Shown here piece by piece: positions 21,203 through 29,647 of a stretch of 29,647 nt of DNA. A model generated the notes under the pieces. The model saw only the letters and a list, made by a program, of their open reading frames with translations, was not told the DNA's origin and searched no databases. The DNA is taken from NCBI GenBank assembly GCA_019649035.1, contig BMAT01003959.1, positions 1 through 29,647 on the forward strand, in the 5' to 3' direction. Each line of letters begins with the position of its first letter. Position 1 is the stretch's first letter. The DNA is from Elysia marginata. Its lineage: Eukaryota; Mollusca; Gastropoda; Plakobranchidae. The translations under genes and the position numbers were made by a program.

Positions 21203-22442
21203 GCTTTTTTAACGGTGTAGAAAAAAAAAGCACACTGCTCCAAGTTCTCTAAAGTTCTTGTTTCGAGTATAGGAAACTTTACTTTTGAGGTATACAAAAG
21301 AGTATAATAAAAAAGATTCTTCAAATCAGGATAAGAGGTGTCCAAAACTGGATGAAGACTTGACACGCAGAACCTGGGCATCAAGGCTTAAACGGAAGTA
21401 AAAAAAAGGTTTTATACACTGAGTTCATAGGCTATATGTATCATCCTACGACCTTTCTTTCGTTTGACACATAAGACCGAAAAAAAAGAAAATCCAATAA
21501 AATTTGTGTGAATATTTAATATGCCATTGGGCATTGGTATGTCTAATTTTACCGTCTTACATTTCAATTTAATGCACCTATACAGAATAGGGATGAGAAA
21601 ACTATGCCTTGAGGACTAATTTAAGCTGAAGAAAAATAATTGTTTACAACGTAATCATAAACATAAATACTTATCTCACTCGTTTCTTGCTAAAGAGTCC
21701 GTTGTCTTGAGTTTGAGCTCTCAAAAATAACTTGGTTTACCTTACATGAATCTTTAAAAAGATGACAAAGTCAATAAATTTTTAACGCAAGGTAACCTAA
21801 CAAAAAAAAATAAGTGTAATCTTTATTACATAAAATTTGGAAGTTAGAATTGCACGAAACACAACCCATTGAGACCGACGGCAAGTAGAATGGTTAAGTT
21901 TTTAAATTGCTAAACTGACTTGAAGATTGGAGTAGACATAATATTTTTTTCTCAAAACGGTGGATTTTTTTATTTTAACAGCGAAACAAAAAGAAGACTA
22001 TTTGAGAGTGAAAGAAATTATTTTTAGAGTAAATTTAAAAGGTGCTTTTGTTATGATTTTAACAAGGAAGTTGGACAACATGTGCGTTGCGAATTTTCCG
22101 TCATGATTTCTTTACTTAATTGAGGAGTGAAATTAGAAACTTATAAAAAAATTTTAGTCCTAGATAATGGATCTCAAATAAAAGGTTATACTAAAGAGAG
22201 GTGCTTATAGAATCCTGGTATTATTATTTGTTGAGCTGCGAAAGAAGGAATAGTCCAACAAGCTCGCAGGTGTCTGCTCCATCGTAACTGCCTATCGTAA
22301 CATCAAAGTTTGTTTTTTTCTTTCTCTACGGTGTCTTTTTATTGCAGAGTGTCATCGTCGTAGAGAGATCGATAGACATGCAGAAAGATATACAGATTGT
22401 TTATTGATTGATTTATTGATAGAAAGAGAGAGACAAGGAAAC

Positions 22443-22485
<43 letters not shown>

Positions 22486-23281
22486 AAGAGAAAATATGTA
22501 ATAGTTTTACGTCAAATGGATTTAAACTTTAAAGATGGAAAACAGATAAGCAAAGTGGCATAAATTTATATAGCTTTTTATCGAAAAGATAATAAATTTA
22601 TGTACGTTTGAACCGTTTGTATTCTTCATAAAAAAAAGCGATGGAGGAGGGACAGAAGGGAAACGGTGTGTTGAAATAGACAGAGGGTGAGAAAAATAGA
22701 ATTTAGACTTGAGAGGGACAGAGAAGCGACATGGAGGGTTGATAAAGAAACAGAGAATGAAAAAAAGAGGGAAGGGTTGCTCGAATTAGAATGAAATATT
22801 TCAAGTTTCTGAGTTTAAAATTAAGTTTCCAAAGGCTATAAAAGAAAATTGCATTTGGACGTCCTGAGAAAGAAAATCAAAAGGAAGACAGATAGATAGG
22901 AGTGAAAACGATTTCGTGTCAAATTATGTGAATATGACTATCAGAGAGAAATCCAGAATACAAAATAAGTGCCGAAAGATAGAGATTGCGGTTTGGAGGA
23001 GAGGTTGTTTGGTATTTACATAGACTGTTTATCACATGCTGAGAGTTTGACAGCTAGAAGAAACGGGGATTCTTTGGTATAACTATAAGAGGACGGACGG
23101 CATAAAAGGAGAGAAGAAAGGGGCTGTAATTACTGTTTTTTTTTTCAGATACGTTTAGATCAATGGCAGGTAGGTTTAACTATAGATCCACAAAGTTTAT
23201 GCTTAGAGTACAAAGAGGAAAAAAAACCTTACTACGGGTGTGTTACAAATTCCCTAAAAAAATTGAGATATTAATCACAGT
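21203..23281. other. Stretch without a recognised gene
   Basis: AT-rich, then purine-rich from about 22360 with GATA-like and GAGA tracts. No recognised coding exon or transposon body. Confidence 0.6.
22445..22490. repeat. GA microsatellite
   Basis: A nearly pure (GA)n of about 38 bp ends in AAGAGAAGAG. Confidence 0.9.
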
Positions 23282-23410
23282 TCATGTTCGAGCTCGTAGA
23301 ATGAGTTCTTCATGTAGTCTCTTTAGAAACCGCAAGGCTCCAAAAAACCACGCGAGTAAAGAGAACATCACTCCTGCGATAATTATGTTGGTGATAGTAA
23401 AACGGTTCAG
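23282..23410 (-). other. Possible terminal exon with one membrane segment (unassigned)
   Basis: The minus strand stays open for 42 codons and then stops at TGA (23284-23282). It reads LNRFTITNIIIAGVMFSLLA then WFFGALRFLKRLHEELILRA and RT. A hydrophobic stretch of about 20 residues is followed by a basic/acidic tail, like the C-terminus of a tail-anchored or multi-pass membrane protein. An in-frame stop lies just upstream, so an acceptor would be needed; ATCGCAG|GAGTG is the best candidate and is weak. I do not recognise a family and find no partner exon, so chance is quite possible. Confidence 0.2.
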
Positions 23411-23635
23411 TCAGTCCTTCACGAAAAATAGACTAAGTGTTACCTTGGCATTTGTGACTCTCAATAATTGACTTAAAACTCATTATGCCTGGCCTTAATT
23501 TTCATTTTCATTTTCCCTGCAGCGCGACATGGCCTATTGCGTTTGAGTGTAGCACATTAGATCTAGGCCTGTGTAATTACACTGAATTAAGCAGATAAGT
23601 TTGATCTTATGCTACTCTGCTATCAGGGTTTTTAG

Positions 23636-23822
23636 AGGAAGGGAGAGAGAGAGCGAGACAGAGGCAGAGAGAGAGGGGGGAGAGAGAGGGGGGAGAAAGG
23701 CAGGCAATAGGCAGAGAGAGATAAAGATAAATTAAAACAGACAGACAAGGACAAGGAGGGAGAGAAAGACAGAGAGATAGAAAGGGAGAGGGGAAGACAG
23801 ACACACAGAGGCAGAAACATGT
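23636..23822. repeat. Purine-rich (GA/GGA) tract
   Basis: The tract is imperfect GAGAGA with G runs and short GACA units. Open frames on either strand are repeat translations. Confidence 0.85.
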
Positions 23823-24121
23823 AGAGAGTGTAATTGGTCTGCAAGTCCTGCATATTTGATGATATTTTAGGCATTAGTGAAACAAGCAGTGATTCAGAAA
23901 ACTAGAAATCCCGCCACACTTGGGAATTCATTAGATTTGACAAACAAGAAAAAAAAAACAATTGGTTCTAGGGGAGCGAAAATGACCATTGATTTACTTC
24001 CCTTTATCTCGCCCTAGAGACAAATTTTGTGTATTGAGTTTATACTCCGGGACTGTACTTTGACATAGCGGCATGGCATCGACTTATACTCGCATTCTGC
24101 ATCTAGTAAAGTAGATATTTT

Positions 24122-24262
24122 ATGATGGTTAGTGCCAATCCACTAAAATGCTCTGACTCTAAGCGCTTCGCAAAGGTTCGCTAGAATGCCATTCCCAACC
24201 AAACTGTCACCTGAACTCGCCCAGAAGTATAACAACACTGTTTACCAGCTTTTTGTATAAAG
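24122..24262 (-). mobile_element. SINE family A, copy 5 (3' part only)
   Basis: The plus strand reads CAATCCACTAAAATGCTCTG, near-identical to AATCCACTCAAATGCTCT of copy 1, and then CCATTCCCAACCAAACTGTC and CTGAACTCGCCCAGAAG. The tRNA-like head is missing, so this is a 5'-truncated copy. Confidence 0.5.
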
Positions 24263-24654
24263 TGATTGTAAAGAATCAGAGCCGCCTAAGAATAAAAAAT
24301 AGCAAGAAAATCGCAAGGCATTTTGTTTCTTTTACCTCAGTAAAAAGCTTCAAACTCCACCCAGCTCCTGAAAAGCAGCATCATATTTCTACTTATACTA
24401 CCCTCACAACACACAGCCAGTGACAGATGGGGTGCTTTGAGTCTTTGACGCTGCACAAGATAGGTTAATCAAGCCATGAGAATGAAACGTCACCGCCAAA
24501 CGACCAGTGTCACAAGAACAGATCGCACCAGAATCCAGACTATGCGAGAACCAACACAAACAACACTCGGTTTTACAAAAATCATTAACAATTAAACTGG
24601 GATCTAGTTGCTTGAGTTGCAGTAGGACCTTGCCATTCTCTCGAGACAGATATC

Positions 24655-25035
24655 TTGAACACCAAGAAAAGCCTGGCGGAGTGGCGTCAAAATGGTAGGC
24701 CTACGGGAACATCACAGCCTGATAGCAACAGAACCCTCATAAGCCCATGCCCGAACCTGAAAAGGCTTGAATGGTGTATGTTACTCCTAAAAACCTTGCC
24801 GAACATGGACAAAGGAAAGGAAGGCAAACCTCAAAGATTTGAAAGGGAATGCAAGGAAAATGAGGAGCTCCCCAGGAAAGATGAGTGTAGGGTTGTTTGT
24901 GGTCTATACCCCGACACTGTAGGTTGTTGGAGGCAGTCTATGATCCTTGATTCTATTGTCTATGGATCATTGCCTGCGTGGAAAAAAACAGAGGCAGGCG
25001 ATGGTGATGATAACACCATGAAGCTGCCATACTAA
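24655..25035 (+). other. Unassigned ORF in a locally GC-richer block
   Basis: The frame is open for 126 codons but begins at TTG; the first ATG is at 24778, leaving 85 codons. The sequence is hydrophilic with a Lys/Glu-rich middle (KGKEGKPQRFERECKENEEL) and a C-terminus GDGDDNTMKLPY. Base composition is more even than in the flanks and the block from about 24480 looks like inserted material. It could be an old transposon fragment. I recognise no domain. Confidence 0.2.
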
Positions 25036-27029
25036 ATCTATTACATTTCATACTGCTATGATGCTGACATTAACGTAAATTCACTGTTATAGAACCTTAC
25101 ACTTTTCGTTTCTAAAGAAAGCTAAAGCAGTCTTAGTTTCGAGAGTTGTCAGACATAATGCAGATATAGTTTAAAAATTGAAGGCTTTCATGGTAAAACG
25201 CATCAAATCCTTTTTTTTTTTTTGAGAAATTTGAGATTCAATGTAAAGGCAACTTACGTACTTTTTCCTGGGTCTCAGTTTTTAATGGAGCGCCTAATTC
25301 AAAGGCAAAAAAACCCCAACATTTTAGTTTCTAAATTGTGGAAAATGGCACAAATTTTTTTAATCAAAGTTTGATAAATAGCAAATAATCTTTCTGATGA
25401 TAATAAGAACATAAACATAGGCACGAAATAGCAACCTTAATTTTTTAGCAATAATCGAAAAAAAGACTTTCGGAATATTGAAGCACAATGTTTCGATAAA
25501 GATTCTAAAAAAGGAACCAGCAGCTCCAACAATGTTGCCGTTCTTGTTTCTATTAACAGCGAGACGAATCCTTTGCTGTGTGATGCTTGGTGGCGTTTCG
25601 ATAATAATGGGACAAACACTGAAAGGTAAAGCTAGAAATCTAACAAGTAAAAAATAAACAAGCGAACAACAACAACAACAAATACCTCAAAAACCAATTA
25701 AACGCAAAACACGGAGTATCTCACTTTGGCTAAATAGAAGGAGTATTAATGAGCCGTCAAAACACGCAATGATAACCTCTTTCTGTCTAATATTAGCGAT
25801 GCATTTGCATTGATTTCTACCGTCTCGTATGACGTCATAGACCAAAGGGAGAAATAAGGTTGGCAAGATAATTTTATGGAAGTGTTAGATAAGTAAATGT
25901 AAATGGGGTTGTAAATTGCTTGATGTTAATGCGTTAAAAAATTGGGCAGATCGTGGGAAGAAAAACTGGAAACCTATCAAGCAAAGATAAAAGAAAACAA
26001 GAACCTACAAAATTAAAATAAAACGCAGAAGCTGCTCCTTTAGACTATCAGCTTTTAGTATCTTAATTTAACTGTAACGAAGCTATTTAATACAATAAAC
26101 TAACAGATTGAAGCCAATAAATTATTTTTTTCAGAACAACGCAATTCCATTTGTTTCCAGATCTAGTTTAATCCAATGAACAAAGATAGTTTTTAAATAA
26201 TGAATGGGACAAACAGTGCTTGTTGGCAACACTTATCACACGGGAATCCAAATTATCGACCCAAAAGACAAAACGATACAATAAGGTATGGTACCCAAAC
26301 AAATCGTTGGACTTTGTCCCTATGGACATATGTAGCATTTTAAGTAAGGGATACAAAAGTTTTCAAAATCGTTTTAACTTACACCTAATAATGCACATAC
26401 AAAACGTACAGTTTATGAATTACTTTGTACCACCTCTGGTAGACCACTGAGGTCCAGATGAAACAATATCATAACTCATTCACTCAACCAGTTAATGGCT
26501 GCCCATCTACCATGGAAAGTGAAAGATCTTATTATTGATAACAAGAGTGATAGCTTACTGAACTTGTACTCCTCTGCGAGTTCAGAAAGTAAATAAGTTG
26601 GCACTGACTGATGAGGGAACCATGAGGGAACCAATGTGAAGCGCGTAGAGAATTTTTAGGATACTGTACAGAAATTACTGTAACATACTGCTGCATTTAT
26701 GTAGTATAATGGCTTTCTAGCATAGATACAATTTGTGTGATTGGCTGAAAGTAGAGGAGAGGGCGAAAAAAAGCGACAGAATACACAGAATGCATGTGAA
26801 ATAAAAATCGACTGGAGTTTCCCAAGGGACCAAATTTTTGTTATCAATGTCATGTGCATGCTGAATGGATTCAGTAGAAATTTTCCTCCTGGAGTTTGAA
26901 AGTTTATGAGGTTTAATTTTTTATGCACCTACTGGTTTAGAAATTTGAGATTTGAAGGCCTGATGGCGACCATTTATCTTCTCGTGTTCGACATGATTAG
27001 TTCAACAAATTGTGGCCTGGGCTGATTTG
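25036..27029. other. Stretch without a recognised gene
   Basis: Two kilobases of AT-rich DNA with homopolymer runs and a short (CAA)n near 25668-25681. The open frames are short and low in coding character. Confidence 0.6.
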
Positions 27030-27055
27030 TGTGTTATGGTGTGTGTATGTGTGTT

Positions 27056-27115
<60 letters not shown>

Positions 27116-27136
27116 AGAGAGAGAAAGAGAGAGTTT
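27030..27136. repeat. (GT)n then (GA)n microsatellite
   Basis: A GTGTGTATGTGTGT run leads into (GA)n at about 27059-27112, then GCTAGAGAGAGAAAGAGAGAG and a T run. Confidence 0.9.
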
Positions 27137-27634
27137 TTTTTTTTTAATTTCCTAAGCGTACTAAAGCGGAGGAAAAGAATAGTGTTCCTGGGCAACTTGT
27201 ATACAATTTGGAACAATCAAAAGTTTTTGCTACACAATCTAATATTAAACGTATCGAAATCGATCAAAGTGAGCGAGTGAGTATAACTTCCAAGATCTAT
27301 ATCCAGCTTATATTTTATGCTTTAAGCTTAAACTCTTGGTTCTAAGTCCCGATAAAGTTATAGATGACCATGTACTGATAAAGGAAAGGTACACTAGGCA
27401 TAGAGATAACTTTGCAGAGGGTAGTTGCAACACAATCGGTATGAGGTGGAGGAGGAAGGGGATATTGCAAAATTTATAATGCGTTTCTAATTTCAAGGCC
27501 CGGTGCAGCCGGATGCCGAAGTTTAGGCTTGTTGTTTTATCGAGTTCTTCATTGAGATTGGATTAGTTTGAAGCCGTAATTACGTGAATAGGATGTGTAG
27601 TAATGGAGTGACTTGGGATAGGAATAAGCTGATG
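27137..27634. other. Stretch without a recognised gene
   Basis: AT-rich sequence between GA arrays. I see nothing that can be named. Confidence 0.55.
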
Positions 27635-27718
27635 TTGATAGGATGAGGGGCATTTTTATAGATAAGTTTAGATGATAAGGGAGAAACAGAGGAAAGAACA
27701 GCGAGAGATAGAGAGTGG

Positions 27719-27769
<51 letters not shown>

Positions 27770-28020
27770 GGAATGAGGGGAAACAGAAGGAACTTAAAGG
27801 GAGAATACAGAAACGGAGGGAGAGAAGGGATAAGGATGGGGAGAAGTTGATAGAATTAGGGGCCTATTGATAGAGAGGTTCAGATAATAAGGGAGAAAGA
27901 GAGGGAGAAACAGAGAGAGAGAGAGAGAGAGAGAGAAGGAAAGAGGGGAAACAGAAGTATCATTGAGAGAGAGATACAGAAACGGTCGGAGAGAGGTAGG
28001 AAAGGGCGGAGAAGGATAGA
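27635..28020. repeat. Purine-rich tandem duplication with GA microsatellites
   Basis: Two related blocks follow each other. TTGATAGGATGAGGGGC at 27635 matches TTGATAGAATTAGGGGC at 27847. GATGATAAGGGAGAAA matches GATAATAAGGGAGAAA. GGGGAAACAGAAGGA at 27777 matches GGGGAAACAGAAGTA at 27945, and both blocks contain ATACAGAAACGG. The (GA)n inside each block differs in length. Confidence 0.7.
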
Positions 28021-29083
28021 GAGAAGAACAGGAATAATGAGCGACAGAGACAAATAGACAGACAGACAGAGGGGAAGAGAGAAACATAAGGGTCATGAAA
28101 AACGAAAAAGGTTAGAGATGAGAATAAGCAACAATTTAGTAGTTTCGTGTTTTTAAAGGCAACGCGAACAAAGCACGATACGATGGAAACCTAACACTGC
28201 TCTCATTAGAATAATACATTTAAAAAAGTCTTCTAATTGTGCAGGATTTCGTGAACTTCCTTCAGTTATTAATACTAGTGATAAATTATAGTTACACAGA
28301 CAGATGTATAGATTGATATACAGGAAATAGAAAGAAAGATAGATGGATATAAAAATATGAAATGGATTATAAGATGATAGTTGTGGATCGTTAAGAAATA
28401 AAAGAGAGGGAGCGAGATGAAAGCAAGAGAGCTGGAATAAACGCAAGAGAGTGAAAAATAGGCGGAAAAAAGAACAAAGAGAATAATCAAAGAGTAAGCA
28501 AACAAAAAAAGAGGTTTCATCTTTGTTTGCTTTTCTTCGTGGGCTCTCAGTGTTTTTAAGAGACCGCAAACAAAAAAAAATGTGAAGGCAACTTGATGCT
28601 GGTCTCAATGGAATAATCGGTGAAAAATTTATTCCAATCGGGCATGTTTTCCAAACTGATTTTATTGTTTTGAATTCTTAATCTGCACTCCGTTCAGCAC
28701 AAGACGAAACTTCCTTTTAACCAACCTGGAGTGCTATTGAGCGGCGGCTCTGAATAATTCGTCACAAGAACAAAATTCTTTTTAACGAATTCTCAGCGGC
28801 GGCTGAGAACAGTTTCAAATGAACATTGCTATGTTTTATTCATATCTAGAGTACAGCTTACGGGAATTTCCTCATTATTTTCAACTGCTGCCCCTCTGTT
28901 GAGATAACTCAACCTTTGTGGATGTTTTTATGTTATCTTTGCTGTTGTTACCTGTGATAAGTAAGGCTGATAGTAAAATGTGCTGGTCATGATATTGCTG
29001 GTGTTTTTGCAGTCTAAAGGCAGAGGAAACAAGTGAATTCATGTGGATGGTTTGGACATATAGTTTGATAGATAGATGGATAG
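28021..29083. other. Stretch without a recognised gene; weak direct repeat
   Basis: Purine-rich on the left, AT-rich on the right. 28146-28215 and 28547-28617 look like diverged direct copies (GTGTTTTTAA, ACAAA, CTCATTAGAATAAT versus CTCAATGGAATAAT). The minus-strand frames across 28153-28608 are repeat translations. Confidence 0.45.
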
Positions 29084-29228
29084 ATGTACATTGTAGCCTT
29101 GTCCTACCTTTGTTCCTTGCGACACAGTGTTTCTCACAGTCCGTTAGGTTTTCCTGATGCAGGGCTACTCTACCGGACGGCGAGAAACACTGTGTCGCTA
29201 CAAACAAAGGTAGGAATAGGCTACAATG

Positions 29229-29233
<5 letters not shown>
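29084..29233. mobile_element. Hairpin (fold-back) element flanked by microsatellites
   Basis: The left arm (29084-29143) and the inverted right arm (29174-29233) match at about 90%. Cores are ATGTACATTGTAGCC, CCTACCTTTGTT and GCGACACAGTGTTTCTC, with an unpaired loop of about 30 nt. A short GATA tract borders the left side and (TA)n the right. No ORF. Best read as a MITE or fold-back element. Confidence 0.55.

Positions 29234-29234
<1 letters not shown>

Positions 29235-29269
<35 letters not shown>
29235..29269. repeat. TA dinucleotide repeat
   Basis: A pure (TA)n of about 35 bp directly follows the hairpin element. Confidence 0.95.
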
Positions 29270-29274
<5 letters not shown>

Positions 29275-29427
29275 CTCCTTACTCAAGTCGAGCACTGCAT
29301 TTCATGTAGGTAGACAGATAGAGAGTCAGATATGTTTAAATTCTAGATTTAGCTTACATTCCAATTGTCTACGTTATCCATGTTTTTGAAAACTTGTATG
29401 AAAGAAACTGTGTAGCTTTTACTTTGT

Positions 29428-29478
29428 CAAGCGCTTTGAGACTTTAAATTATTGTAAAAAGCGCTATATAAATTTAGA

Positions 29479-29520
<42 letters not shown>
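29428..29520 (+). mobile_element. 3' end of an ATT-tailed retroelement (L2/CR1-like LINE or its SINE)
   Basis: The sequence AAGCGCTTTGAGACTTTAAA, then TTGTAAAAAGCGCTATATAA, runs into (ATT)n at 29484-29519. A pair of AGCGCTT/AAGCGCT boxes followed by TATAAAT and a short tandem tail is the common 3' signature of CR1/L2-type LINEs and the SINEs that borrow it. Only the tail is recognisable. Confidence 0.6.
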
Positions 29521-29619
29521 ATTTTTGTCGTGACAGCGTTGTTTCTCGACCGCTAGGGCCTCTCTTCGGACGACCTCTGTTCTTTCTTCTATTATACAAA
29601 CTTTAGATTTTTACATACG

Positions 29620-29647
29620 TAGATAGAGATAGAAAGATAGATAGATA
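29620..29647. repeat. GATA microsatellite cut by the window edge
   Basis: TAGATAGAGATAGAAAGATAG and further GATA units continue to the last base. Confidence 0.8.

Noticed and set aside
27029..27280. 83-codon plus-strand frame with Arg-Glu repeats, and the similar Glu-Arg frame at 11812-12063
   Set aside because: Both are translations of (GA)n or (CT)n microsatellites.
28153..28608. 151-codon minus-strand frame
   Set aside because: Composition follows the purine-rich strand bias (Ser/Leu/Phe-rich), with no domain and a second overlapping frame of the same kind.

Overview
This is eukaryotic nuclear DNA. It is AT-rich and intron-bearing, with long microsatellites (GATA, GA/CT, AAT, ATC), tRNA-derived SINEs, a decayed non-LTR retrotransposon and one spliced G-protein-coupled receptor gene. 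The receptor motifs and the SINE structures fit a lophotrochozoan, most likely a mollusc (gastropod-like). That assignment is inference; I cannot name a species. There is one assembly gap of N at 12716-12801.

The only gene I can support strongly is on the minus strand, from 19934 (start codon) to 8149 (stop codon). It has four coding exons: 19573-19934, 14775-14909, 8800-11431 and 8149-8358. All three introns are GT-AG with compatible phases, and together the exons give a 1112-residue class A (rhodopsin-like) seven-transmembrane receptor. It resembles a molluscan orphan neuropeptide-receptor-like group. Two things are odd: a third intracellular loop of about 730 residues encoded in a single exon, and non-canonical signature motifs (A-R-L for DRY, C-N-I-P for CWxP, NFLLY for NPxxY). 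A polyadenylation signal lies about 50 bases past the stop.

Layout: 1-230 holds nested short palindromes; 1538-2095 is a LINE reverse-transcriptase remnant; 2450-3148 holds two adjacent minus-strand SINEs; 3765-5046 is GATA/GA microsatellite around a fold-back element (4339-4757); 5538-5930 is AAT-rich; 6325-6603 is another SINE; 8096-19934 is the receptor gene. Intron 1 of the gene contains a minisatellite of about 2.2 kb made of 33-bp units (16841-19080), an ATC array and a SINE. Intron 2 contains a SINE fragment, a CT tract, a CTAGAT-rich patch and the N gap. Downstream in coordinates (upstream of the gene) are a young SINE with a target-site duplication (20873-21202), purine-rich microsatellite regions, a possible small membrane-segment exon (23282-23410, minus), an unassigned ORF (24655-25035), a purine-rich tandem duplication (27635-28020), a hairpin element (29084-29233) and an ATT-tailed retroelement 3' end (29428-29520).

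No set of genes works together here. It is a single-gene locus in a repeat-rich background. The features most worth following up are the receptor's giant loop and altered motifs, the in-frame 33-bp minisatellite in its first intron, and a central sequence shared by two SINE families.
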